A stretch of 12,242 nt of DNA from Spirochaetota bacterium (GTDB taxonomy: Bacteria; Spirochaetota; UBA4802; UB4802). Positions 1 to 6,124 of the stretch are shown here, piece by piece; the first letter of the stretch is position 1; each line of letters opens with the position of its first letter. Both the position numbers and the translations under genes were made by a program. The notes under the pieces were generated by a model. That model saw nothing but the letters and a program-made list of their open reading frames with translations. It ran no database searches and was not told where the DNA came from. The stretch spans positions 1 to 12,242 of the forward strand of contig JAGYNX010000033.1 of assembly GCA_018399855.1 (NCBI GenBank). Direction: 5' to 3'.

Positions 1-107
1 CCAATATTTTAGTCATAGCTGAGTAGTCACGTTTATTTTCTGTTATCCTTTCTGGTAACATTTATTTTTATAGTTGCTATTTTTATAAATGTATAGTATG
101 AATGTAT

Positions 108-113
108 TATAAT
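108..113 (+). promoter_or_regulatory. Candidate -10 box for the acyl-CoA ligase gene
   Basis: A perfect TATAAT lies 31 bases before the ATG at 145, in an AT-rich leader (1-144) that holds no other gene. No good -35 hexamer stands at 16-18 bases; the nearest are TTATAA or TTTATA at 19-20 bases. It may be a weak or activator-dependent sigma70 promoter, or chance in AT-rich DNA. Nothing else is recognisable in 1-107. Confidence 0.35.
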
Positions 114-144
114 ACAAAGAACAGGCATTTTACGGGAGGCTATC

Positions 145-1848
145 ATGAAAGATCCGCAGAAAGACCAGAAAGCCCTTGAATTATACGAACAGTTAAAACC
201 GAATATGGCTGATTATGTTGCGCAGTATGCGAAAACCAAAAAAAAAGATATCGCAATTATTGAACATAATACCGGTGAAAAGGTTACCTGGAAGGATTTC
301 AACACTTCCGTGTCGGCTTTCGCCGCAAAACTGCTTTCAATCGGACTGAAGAAGGGGGACATTGTTGTAACCAGCCTGCCCTTGCTGAAAGAGCATGTAT
401 ACTTAATGTATGCATGTTACAGGACGGGAATTATCGTAGCCCCACTTGACCTGAGGTTAAAGACAGGGGAAATACAATACTGCATGGACAGGTTGAAGCC
501 AAAGGCCTACTTTTTCCTGGGTAAGACACCGGTGGCTGACTTCAGACCCATGATCAAGGAGGTTATGGCACAGTCTCCTTTCGTGGAACACTGGATACAG
601 TTTCAAAAAGAAGAAGATCTTATCATGGACGGGGCCGTGGGTATCACGGAATTCGTGAAGGATGTTAAAAAAGTTTTTATAAAAAGCCTCTTTACCGGTT
701 CTGTTCGCAGGGCACATAAAAATGTTGAGAAGCGTGATCCCTGCCTTATCATCTTTACCACGGGATCAACTGGTTCGCCCAAGCCGGCGCTACTTTGCCA
801 CGAGGGAATACTTACCCAGAATATAGGACTGGCCGCGGCTTTCGAAATTCGCAGGGACGATATTTTTCTCATAAACCTTCCTCCTTCCCATGTGGGGTGT
901 ACTACTGAACAGCTTGCTACCACCATTTACGGCGGAGGCGTGTCAGTGCTGTTGCATATATTCGATCCGAAGATGAGTCTTGAGGCCATACAGGAGCACC
1001 GGGTCACCTGCCTGGGGCAGATTCCCGCTCTTTTTAACATGGAATGGCGTCTTCCAGAATATGACCAGTACGATCTTTCCAGCCTGCGTTTTGCTATTTA
1101 CGGAGGGCAGGCGGTTTCCCGCGAATTCCTGGTGAAGATGAAAAAGATGTCCCCGAAGATCGGAACCGGCCTCGGTCTTACGGAAACGTCCGGCTTCTGT
1201 ACTTATACTGATGTTGATGCAGGGGTAGATGAGATCGTGAAAAGTATCGGCTATGATATGCCGCTGTGTCCCCTTACGGTGAGGGAGCCGATAAATGCGG
1301 ACGGCAGCGCGGGGAGGGAGAAGCCCCGTGGTGAGGTGGGGGCCATTTGTTTCTCGGGGCCGCAGGTATTTATCGGGTATCTAAACGACCCGGAGAATAC
1401 AACCAGGACAATTTCAAAAGAGGGAGTTTGTTATACGGGAGACCTCGGGTATTATGACGATGAAGGTCTGCATTTCTCGGGAAGATCAAAACTGGTAATA
1501 AAGCCCAAGGGATACCAGGTGTTTCCCGATGATGTTGAGCATCACATATTTGAGAAACTGAAAAGCAAGATAAACCAGATCGCTGTCGTGGGGGCTCCCC
1601 ACGAGGTGTATTCAGAGGGTATTATAGCCTTCGTTGAGCCTGTGGAGGGTGAGACGATTACAGTTGAAGAAGTGATGGGGGCGTGCGAGGATATTTCTTC
1701 GTATTCCAGGCCTTCTCATGTTGAGATCATTACATCCGGTGAATTTCCACTTAACAGGGTTGCCAAGACCGATTACATGGAATTAAAAGGTGAGGCACAG
1801 AATGTGGTGCAGAGACTTCGATCAGAAGGTAAATGGGACGCTTCCTGA
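145..1848 (+). CDS. AMP-forming acyl-CoA synthetase / AMP-dependent ligase
   Basis: This 567-residue protein belongs to the ANL adenylate-forming superfamily, which activates a carboxylic acid with ATP to an acyl-adenylate and usually passes it to CoA. The core motifs are visible in order: P-loop-like IFTTGSTGSPK (203-213), GLTETSG (344-350), TGDL (431-434), the hinge region GRSKLVIKPKGYQVFPDDVE (446-465), and a C-terminal lysine in NRVAKTD (K541) where many members have P-x-x-x-x-GK. The length is normal for a single-domain acyl-CoA synthetase. There is no carrier or condensation domain, so it is not an NRPS module. No signal peptide or membrane helix is seen, so it is probably cytoplasmic. 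The start is well fixed by GGGAGG five bases upstream. It is flanked by a leader and a terminator, so it is probably transcribed alone. The substrate (fatty acid, aromatic acid or other) cannot be read from sequence. Confidence 0.9.
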   Translation: MKDPQKDQKALELYEQLKPNMADYVAQYAKTKKKDIAIIEHNTGEKVTWKDFNTSVSAFAAKLLSIGLKKGDIVVTSLPLLKEHVYLMYACYRTGIIVAPLDLRLKTGEIQYCMDRLKPKAYFFLGKTPVADFRPMIKEVMAQSPFVEHWIQFQKEEDLIMDGAVGITEFVKDVKKVFIKSLFTGSVRRAHKNVEKRDPCLIIFTTGSTGSPKPALLCHEGILTQNIGLAAAFEIRRDDIFLINLPPSHVGCTTEQLATTIYGGGVSVLLHIFDPKMSLEAIQEHRVTCLGQIPALFNMEWRLPEYDQYDLSSLRFAIYGGQAVSREFLVKMKKMSPKIGTGLGLTETSGFCTYTDVDAGVDEIVKSIGYDMPLCPLTVREPINADGSAGREKPRGEVGAICFSGPQVFIGYLNDPENTTRTISKEGVCYTGDLGYYDDEGLHFSGRSKLVIKPKGYQVFPDDVEHHIFEKLKSKINQIAVVGAPHEVYSEGIIAFVEPVEGETITVEEVMGACEDISSYSRPSHVEIITSGEFPLNRVAKTDYMELKGEAQNVVQRLRSEGKWDAS

Positions 1849-1862
1849 GGCTGACGGATATT

Positions 1863-1878
1863 CATATTTATAAATATG
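1863..1878. repeat. Perfect 16-bp palindrome before the terminator
   Basis: CATATTTA followed directly by TAAATATG forms a perfect palindrome of 8+8 bases. Its last base is also the first base of the terminator stem. It is AT-rich and has no loop, so it could extrude as a cruciform, bind a dimeric protein, or be chance. Confidence 0.5.
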
Positions 1879-1909
1879 CTCCCGCTAATTTAAGGCGGGA
1901 GCTTTTTTT
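1878..1909 (+). terminator. Intrinsic terminator of the acyl-CoA ligase gene
   Basis: The stem GCTCCCGC (1878-1885) pairs perfectly with GCGGGAGC (1895-1902) around a 9-base AT-rich loop and is followed at once by seven T (1903-1909). This is a textbook rho-independent terminator, 30 bases after the stop codon of the ligase gene. It separates that gene from the small-gene group downstream. Confidence 0.92.
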
Positions 1910-1921
1910 GTTGCGCATGTG

Positions 1922-1938
1922 CTGTATCTGATATACAG
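1922..1938. repeat. Short inverted repeat upstream of the 90-aa gene
   Basis: CTGTAT (1922-1927) and ATACAG (1933-1938) are perfect inverted arms with a 5-base spacer. They lie 41 bases before the start of the 90-aa gene, where a weak promoter (TTGTTG at 1908, 18-base spacer, TATACA at 1932) can also be drawn. It could be an operator, but six-base arms are common by chance. Confidence 0.25.
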
Positions 1939-1978
1939 TATGCACTGTGAAAACTGTTATGCCGGGTGAGTTATTGCA

Positions 1979-2251
1979 ATGAAAAGCAACGTACATTTGC
2001 ACCTGGGAAATCACTGTATCGAAACTGCTTCAAAGAAGAAGCTGAAGAAGCTTATGGATCAGTATTTCGAGGATGATGGTTCGGCAGATATTGAAGAGCA
2101 GATACTTATTCTGCAGGAATTCATGGAGCAAAGTGATTTCTCATCGTTGAGAAGTTCGGACAACCGCCTGGCGGGAGAAGAAGAGGCGAAGGTGCGGCTC
2201 TATCGTGATGCTGATGGGAAAATTGTTCTGGATTTTATAGAACAGAAATAG
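1979..2251 (+). CDS. Hypothetical 90-aa acidic protein
   Basis: I do not recognise this family. The 90 residues begin with a short lysine-rich segment (about residues 18-25, KKKLKK) and continue into an acidic, probably helical stretch (about 29-55), then a short segment ending in VRLYRDADGKIVLDFIEQK that looks like a beta hairpin around D-A-D-G. There is no signal peptide, membrane helix or cysteine pair (one Cys near residue 13). GGGTGAG eight bases before the ATG is a plausible ribosome binding site. It is the first of four co-directional genes of unknown role. The lysine- and glutamate-rich composition suits a soluble protein that binds a partner, but that is inference. Confidence 0.65.
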   Translation: MKSNVHLHLGNHCIETASKKKLKKLMDQYFEDDGSADIEEQILILQEFMEQSDFSSLRSSDNRLAGEEEAKVRLYRDADGKIVLDFIEQK

Positions 2252-2313
2252 ACTAGTGGTAGTTGGTATGCTATTATACAATACCGAATTTATTTATAGT
2301 GCAGGGACTGACA

Positions 2314-3183
2314 ATGGAACGTGTTGATATATGGTACCTTACAGACAATAAAAAGGGTGAAGGTATTGCTGATGCTATTGAATCTCTTGGCCTCAGTATC
2401 ACAATTGTCAAAGAAAAGGATTTTTCAGGCTGTAATATAGTTCTCAATAGCATCAATATATTTATAATTGATCTTGTGAGTCCTTCAATTGATGAGGTGA
2501 TGAATATATGCAGGGAAGATTCAAGGTTGCAGGGGTTCATGAAATTTGTTGTCCTGTATAAAAGGCAGTTGCGCAAGGCGTCAAATCTTGCCGCTCACCA
2601 GCTTCATGTAGAATTTATTTCCAGGCCCGTGCAAAAACGTGAATTTCTTCTATTACTTGAAAAGTCGTTAATAGTTGAGCGGTATCGTGAGATATTATCA
2701 GTGGTATCCAGGGAATCTGAAAACAGGATAGAGGCATACGAGAACCTGCTGGATATTAACAGGCATGATGTATTTGAATCTGACAAAGAGAAACATGCCT
2801 TTGAGAATATTATCAATTTTGAGAAAAACCTCATAACAGAGCAGAAAGACCTGAACAGGGCAATAACCGAGTTTTCAGTTATGCGTCAGCAGGAAATGTT
2901 TGAGATGAAAAAAAGGATCAATGCCGAAGAAATGCTGGCTGAATTGCGCAGAAAGGAGCTACTGGAAGCGAAGCAGGTAATAGACGCCCAGGAGTCGGTA
3001 ATTGAGTTTTCCACGAAGGAACTTGATGATGCGAATAAGATAATTGATGCCAGTGAACGTGCCCACGAGTTAAGCAGGCAGGAAGCCATTGATCTGCATC
3101 ACAAGCTGGACAGGGAGAAACAGAAAAACGTGGTATTGCAGGATGAGATCAACAGGCTTAAATCCATTATCGACAATCAATAG
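2314..3183 (+). CDS. Degenerate receiver-like domain fused to a repetitive coiled coil
   Basis: The 289-aa protein starts at an ATG with AGGGA six bases upstream; an in-frame TTG 51 bases earlier has no good ribosome site. Residues 4-118 look like a CheY-type receiver: strand VDIWYL then D-N, strand IFIIDLVSP with Asp53 where the phosphoacceptor would be, strand FVVLY, and FISRPVQKREFLLLLEKSL where receivers have a K-P pair. Thr/Ser after strand 4 and the Lys of K-P are not preserved (Y-K and R-P here), so it may be a pseudo-receiver. Residues about 120-289 are almost entirely helical and charged, with 21-residue repeats at 193-276. No output, kinase or DNA-binding domain follows, which suggests a scaffold or adaptor. 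The stop codon lies inside the reading of the next gene if that gene starts at 3143. Confidence 0.75.
   Translation: MERVDIWYLTDNKKGEGIADAIESLGLSITIVKEKDFSGCNIVLNSINIFIIDLVSPSIDEVMNICREDSRLQGFMKFVVLYKRQLRKASNLAAHQLHVEFISRPVQKREFLLLLEKSLIVERYREILSVVSRESENRIEAYENLLDINRHDVFESDKEKHAFENIINFEKNLITEQKDLNRAITEFSVMRQQEMFEMKKRINAEEMLAELRRKELLEAKQVIDAQESVIEFSTKELDDANKIIDASERAHELSRQEAIDLHHKLDREKQKNVVLQDEINRLKSIIDNQ
2890..3141 (+). repeat. Four tandem 21-residue coiled-coil repeats (protein level)
   Basis: Codons 193-276 of the receiver-like protein align as four consecutive 21-residue units, at 2890-2952, 2953-3015, 3016-3078 and 3079-3141. The two central units are closest: both begin K-E-L, carry A-x-x-[IV]-I-D-A-x-E in the middle and end with E-[FL]-S. 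The first keeps Q-E-M, I-N-A-E-E and A-E-L; the last is degenerate. The 21-residue period equals three heptads, as expected for a regular coiled coil. The DNA is not identical between units, so the duplication is old. Confidence 0.7.
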
Positions 3184-3736
3184 GACACGCTGCCGAGCCT
3201 GTTCGGTGGTAATAGTTCTGCTTTTGTCAATACCCGCCAATGCCTGGTTTCTCGACCGGGGCCTTGAGTCTACCGTCAATAAAATGAAAACATTATTCCA
3301 GCAGCGAAAGCTTATGACGCTTTATGATGAACATGTTGACCCGGAATTCAAAAGTGACATACACAGGCTCATTATTAAAATGAAAAAAGATACAAAGAAC
3401 GGTCATCGCATAGCCAGGAGGATTGGTTTTGATCATTACCGTGATTTCAAAAAGGCTGATCCCCATACTGTCGTTTCACATTTCTTTGATACAATGCTGC
3501 ATCCCCCTCAAAAAAAACCGCCGGGCATTGATAATGAAAGTTACCTGAGGCTGGCACTGGCTCTTTCATTATTATTTTCATATCTTGATGAAGACATGAA
3601 AATTGCCGATAAAAGAATTGACAGGAAGAATGCAGAGGTTATTTACAAGGGTAAGGGTTTTACAATGGCTGTCTGTTATGTGTACCGTAAAGGCAACTGG
3701 TGCCAGTCAGATGACAGGCATTGTAGAAAGAAGTAG
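3143..3736 (+). CDS. Probable exported protein of unknown function
   Basis: I do not recognise this family. The 197-aa reading from ATG 3143 begins with an Arg-containing n-region, a hydrophobic core VVIVLLLSI (about residues 22-30) and P-A-N-A before Trp, a good signal peptide with cleavage after Ala34. The mature part is basic, with a conserved-looking core R-R-I-G-F-D-H-Y-R-D-F, then a hydrophobic helix L-R-L-A-L-A-L-S-L-L-F-S-Y-L. Its end is strand-like (A-E-V-I-Y-K-G-K-G-F-T-M-A-V-C-Y-V-Y) with three Cys in the last 20 residues. An NTF2-like or DUF4878-like fold is possible but unproven. The start is uncertain: ATG 3143 has only AGG adjacent and would overlap the upstream gene by 41 bases. 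GTG 3206 avoids the overlap but leaves no charged n-region. The body of the gene from about 3206 is much surer than its start. Confidence 0.6.
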   Translation: MRSTGLNPLSTINRTRCRACSVVIVLLLSIPANAWFLDRGLESTVNKMKTLFQQRKLMTLYDEHVDPEFKSDIHRLIIKMKKDTKNGHRIARRIGFDHYRDFKKADPHTVVSHFFDTMLHPPQKKPPGIDNESYLRLALALSLLFSYLDEDMKIADKRIDRKNAEVIYKGKGFTMAVCYVYRKGNWCQSDDRHCRKK

Positions 3737-3790
3737 TCAAATGGATCCCGTTAGCGGGAAAAGATAATATATTTTCTATAGTGAGTTTGT

Positions 3791-4057
3791 ATGGAGTGGG
3801 AAAAAATACTGTTTGATGCGGTGAAAGACGGAAAGATCAGGGAGCTGCATCTGAGAAAAATCCCCGTGCTGAAAACCTGCAATAACTGGCGTGAAGTTGA
3901 GCCCGTGGGGTGGGTCGATCACAATATGAAATTGTCCCATTACAAGGGGGCAGTTGTAAAACTTCACGGCAGGATCTATTTTGTTACCGAGAAAACAATA
4001 AATGCCCTGAGTGAATATATCAACTGGAAGTTTCCCAGAAAAATTGATGTAATTTAA
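3791..4057 (+). CDS. Hypothetical 88-aa protein
   Basis: I do not recognise this family. The protein is basic and compact, with a helical start (MEWEKILFDAVKDGKIREL), then K-I-P-V-L and a W-R-E-V-E-P-V-G-W-V-D-H segment, a likely strand pair (G-A-V-V-K-L-H-G-R-I-Y-F-V-T) and a helix T-I-N-A-L-S-E-Y-I-N-W-K-F. There is no signal peptide or membrane helix. The ribosome site is weak (GTGAG five bases before the ATG). It follows the exported protein after 54 bases and is the last gene of the small-gene group, converging with the minus-strand gene 24 bases away. Confidence 0.6.
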   Translation: MEWEKILFDAVKDGKIRELHLRKIPVLKTCNNWREVEPVGWVDHNMKLSHYKGAVVKLHGRIYFVTEKTINALSEYINWKFPRKIDVI

Positions 4058-4081
4058 TAGTAACCCATACGTACAGAAAGA

Positions 4082-5935
4082 TTACGACTCATCTTCGAAA
4101 ATTGATATGACGGCCTCTTTTTTATGAGAGGCCTTTATTATTCTGTCCAGGTAGTCAGGGTTGATTATGGCATAATGTTGTGTAATACGCTTCTCTATTG
4201 CCGGTTTTAGTTTCCCCTCTGTGATTTCATCTATGAATTCCGGATCACTGGAATGCAGCAGGATGGCACGTCGTATCTGCACCCTGAGCGTTTTTGTGAC
4301 CCATTCTCTTAACTGAAAATTCAAGTTTTGCGGTATCTTGTTTTTCGCGTATAGTTCCAGTGAATGCAAGAAAACATCCTGATCCATGCCTCGCTGTTGT
4401 GCTTTTAATATGGATTGCCGGGTAATCCGGGCGTGAATGATCATGTCATCCTGTATTATATCTGTATGGGCCAGAATATGATATTGAATATCGGATGATA
4501 CTTCCCGTGACGGTATCATTACGGTAAAGTCAGGATTGATATATATGGTTTTGGGGGTTTCCTTCACGTCGTCAATATTACGTGAATGCCTGTACAATTC
4601 CATACCCGCGTCAGATAAAATAACCATGTTATCATCAAGGGCAAAGACACCGGTCAGAAGAAAAAGGTTCATGGCATGGCTGAATTCCCGGGCCAGGGAT
4701 TCATTTAAAGATGGAAGATCAGAGAGATCATATATCATCAGGGATGCATACGCTTCAAGCTGGTAAATTGAAAAAAGAGATGCAATGGAGTGTCCGGGCT
4801 GTTTTGTAACCCTGTCCCTGATAACAGTTACAGTTTCTTTATCAGGTATCTCCACCTGCGGCTCCAGCAGGGGGTCTTTTTGCGTTGGGGTAATAATCGC
4901 GTCCATAACAATTTTTAAAAATGATGCAGGACGTGAAAGCTGTTCTTCAACTGGTTTGAAATTAATAGAAACATTTTCCCTGGAGATACTGAGTAGTTCC
5001 ATCTGGTATAATATGTACAGGCAGAATGACGCGAGGTGGGATCTTGACAGGGTTTTTCCCGACATCGTTTCAAGCTGCGGCATGGCTGTACTTAACCTGG
5101 AAAAATCAATTTTCCTGAATTCCCTGTTCTGGGTAAGGAAAAGACCATATCCAGTGATAACATCATAAGTTTTAAGAAGTGAGTAAAGCAGCTTATAGCG
5201 ATTGTGTGTAAATCCCTCCGGCGCGGGTACCGGGGATGGATACATGGCAAGTAAAGGGGTGATGTATCTTTTATCAATCAGTATGAAGGTGATAAAACGT
5301 TTTTCCATGCTGTGAAAAATTGAAATGATACCTTTTTCTTCCAATTCATGTAGAACTTTCTCTGCTGATGCTAACGGGATTTTCTTTGTCAGCTCATCGA
5401 GGGTGGTAATGCCGCCATTTTCAGCAAGCAGCGACAGTAATGCAAAGGCATTACTTCTGGGGCTGAATTTAAGTTTGGCTGCAGTCTCCTGCCCGGGGTT
5501 AATGGAGCCGGAAAGTGACTGTAGCTTTTTTTTAAGTTCTTTACCACTTATGGGGGCGAACAATTCAGCTACCTCGGGGTAGACAAACACCTTGTCAAGC
5601 TTGTTGTTCAACAACTGCCTGTTTTTGAGTACATATACCACCAGGCGGGATGAAAGACTGTCGGAAATTTTTTCAATTTCCGGTATGGAAAGATCGAGTT
5701 CTTTCTCAATATCCCTGAAAGTAAAAGATCTGCCGGTGGTGACCAGCAGTCGCAATACCATGAGCTCATCCCGGCTGCATTCCGAAAGTGCCGCATCCAA
5801 TCCGGTATAGGTGAGCAAATGGGAAATAATATCAGACGATTTCGTGTTTCGTGGTTTCTGGATTTTCAATATAGATGCCAGTTTTATTTTATTTGAGTCT
5901 GAAAGTGTAGCTGCATTATTTGATATTCTTTTCAT
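4082..5935 (-). CDS. Protein with XPB/Ssl2-type helicase-associated domain, no motor
   Basis: The 617-aa protein has a C-terminal region (about 462-545) that matches the pattern of the XPB/Ssl2 helicase-associated domain (Helicase_C_3). That pattern includes K-T-I-Y-I-N-P-D-F-T-V-M-I-P, a helical stretch, R-I-T-R-Q-S-I-L-K-A-Q-Q-R-G-M, then K-I-P-Q-N-L and Q-L-R-E-W. No Walker A, DEAD-type or other helicase motif is present, so it is not a helicase itself. Residues about 40-230 contain helical segments resembling winged-helix units (for example 55-100 and 160-205), consistent with DNA binding. The protein is probably cytoplasmic. The assigned start ATG 5935 has no Shine-Dalgarno, only AT-rich sequence, but no better upstream start is evident. 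Its role (repair, transcription or regulation) is unknown. It is transcribed alone, divergent from lepB and convergent with the small-gene group. Confidence 0.8.
   Translation of the reverse strand: MKRISNNAATLSDSNKIKLASILKIQKPRNTKSSDIISHLLTYTGLDAALSECSRDELMVLRLLVTTGRSFTFRDIEKELDLSIPEIEKISDSLSSRLVVYVLKNRQLLNNKLDKVFVYPEVAELFAPISGKELKKKLQSLSGSINPGQETAAKLKFSPRSNAFALLSLLAENGGITTLDELTKKIPLASAEKVLHELEEKGIISIFHSMEKRFITFILIDKRYITPLLAMYPSPVPAPEGFTHNRYKLLYSLLKTYDVITGYGLFLTQNREFRKIDFSRLSTAMPQLETMSGKTLSRSHLASFCLYILYQMELLSISRENVSINFKPVEEQLSRPASFLKIVMDAIITPTQKDPLLEPQVEIPDKETVTVIRDRVTKQPGHSIASLFSIYQLEAYASLMIYDLSDLPSLNESLAREFSHAMNLFLLTGVFALDDNMVILSDAGMELYRHSRNIDDVKETPKTIYINPDFTVMIPSREVSSDIQYHILAHTDIIQDDMIIHARITRQSILKAQQRGMDQDVFLHSLELYAKNKIPQNLNFQLREWVTKTLRVQIRRAILLHSSDPEFIDEITEGKLKPAIEKRITQHYAIINPDYLDRIIKASHKKEAVISIFEDES
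4112..4143 (+). terminator. Probable intrinsic terminator inside the convergent gene
   Basis: On the plus strand GGCCTCT (4112-4118) pairs with AGAGGCC (4127-4133) around an 8-base loop, followed by TTTATTATTC. It lies 54 bases after the stop of the 88-aa gene and would end the plus-strand small-gene transcript. It sits wholly within the last codons of the minus-strand gene (encoding K-A-S-H-K-K-E-A). On the minus strand the hairpin is not followed by a T-run, so it should act only for rightward transcription. Confidence 0.55.
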
Positions 5936-5967
5936 AATAAAAAAATTGTAGACACATTAGTTGAGCT

Positions 5968-5996
5968 ATTCTATATAATGCCAGTCAAATTTGCAA
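5968..5996 (-). promoter_or_regulatory. Candidate sigma70 promoter for the minus-strand gene
   Basis: Read on the minus strand, TTGCAA (5996-5991) is followed after 17 bases by TAGAAT (5973-5968), five of six matches to the -10 consensus. It stands 32 bases upstream of ATG 5935. The -35 is weak (four of six), and an overlapping TTGACT has no partner at proper spacing. The rest of the 5936-6124 gap holds the lepB leader. Confidence 0.45.
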
Positions 5997-6041
5997 TAAA
6001 AAATGTAACGAATCGGTGGTATATATAACATATTATACATA

Positions 6042-6090
6042 TTTCATACTCTTCGTGGCATACATACGCGCAATTATTTCCCGTATGAAA
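6042..6090. repeat. 8-bp inverted repeat in the lepB leader
   Basis: TTTCATAC (6042-6049) and GTATGAAA (6083-6090) are perfect inverted arms 33 bases apart. CATAC also occurs at 6059-6063 and 6063-6067 between them. They lie just upstream of the lepB ribosome site (AAGGAG, 6113-6118). They could be paired operator half-sites or a long-range mRNA stem; no firm promoter could be placed for lepB in this AT-rich stretch. Confidence 0.35.
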
Positions 6091-6124
6091 GTATAAAAAT
6101 GAATTTAAGTCCAAGGAGCATCTG

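Noticed and set aside
407..418. TGTATAC / GTATGC near-palindrome inside the ligase gene
   Set aside because: It lies within coding sequence and is short; nothing suggests a function beyond the codons.
2263..2313. Upstream TTG start extending the receiver-like protein by 17 residues
   Set aside because: The TTG has no ribosome site, whereas ATG 2314 has AGGGA at six bases; the added residues do not fit the receiver's first strand.
3746..3759. Small hairpin TCCCG-TTAG-CGGGA after the exported-protein gene
   Set aside because: The five-base stem is followed by a purine-rich stretch and scattered T, not a T-run, so it is not a convincing terminator.
5974..5979. TATAAT on the plus strand in the divergent region
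   Set aside because: No -35 stands at a proper distance (the nearest TTG is 22 bases away) and it lies about 145 bases before lepB, so it was not called as the lepB promoter.
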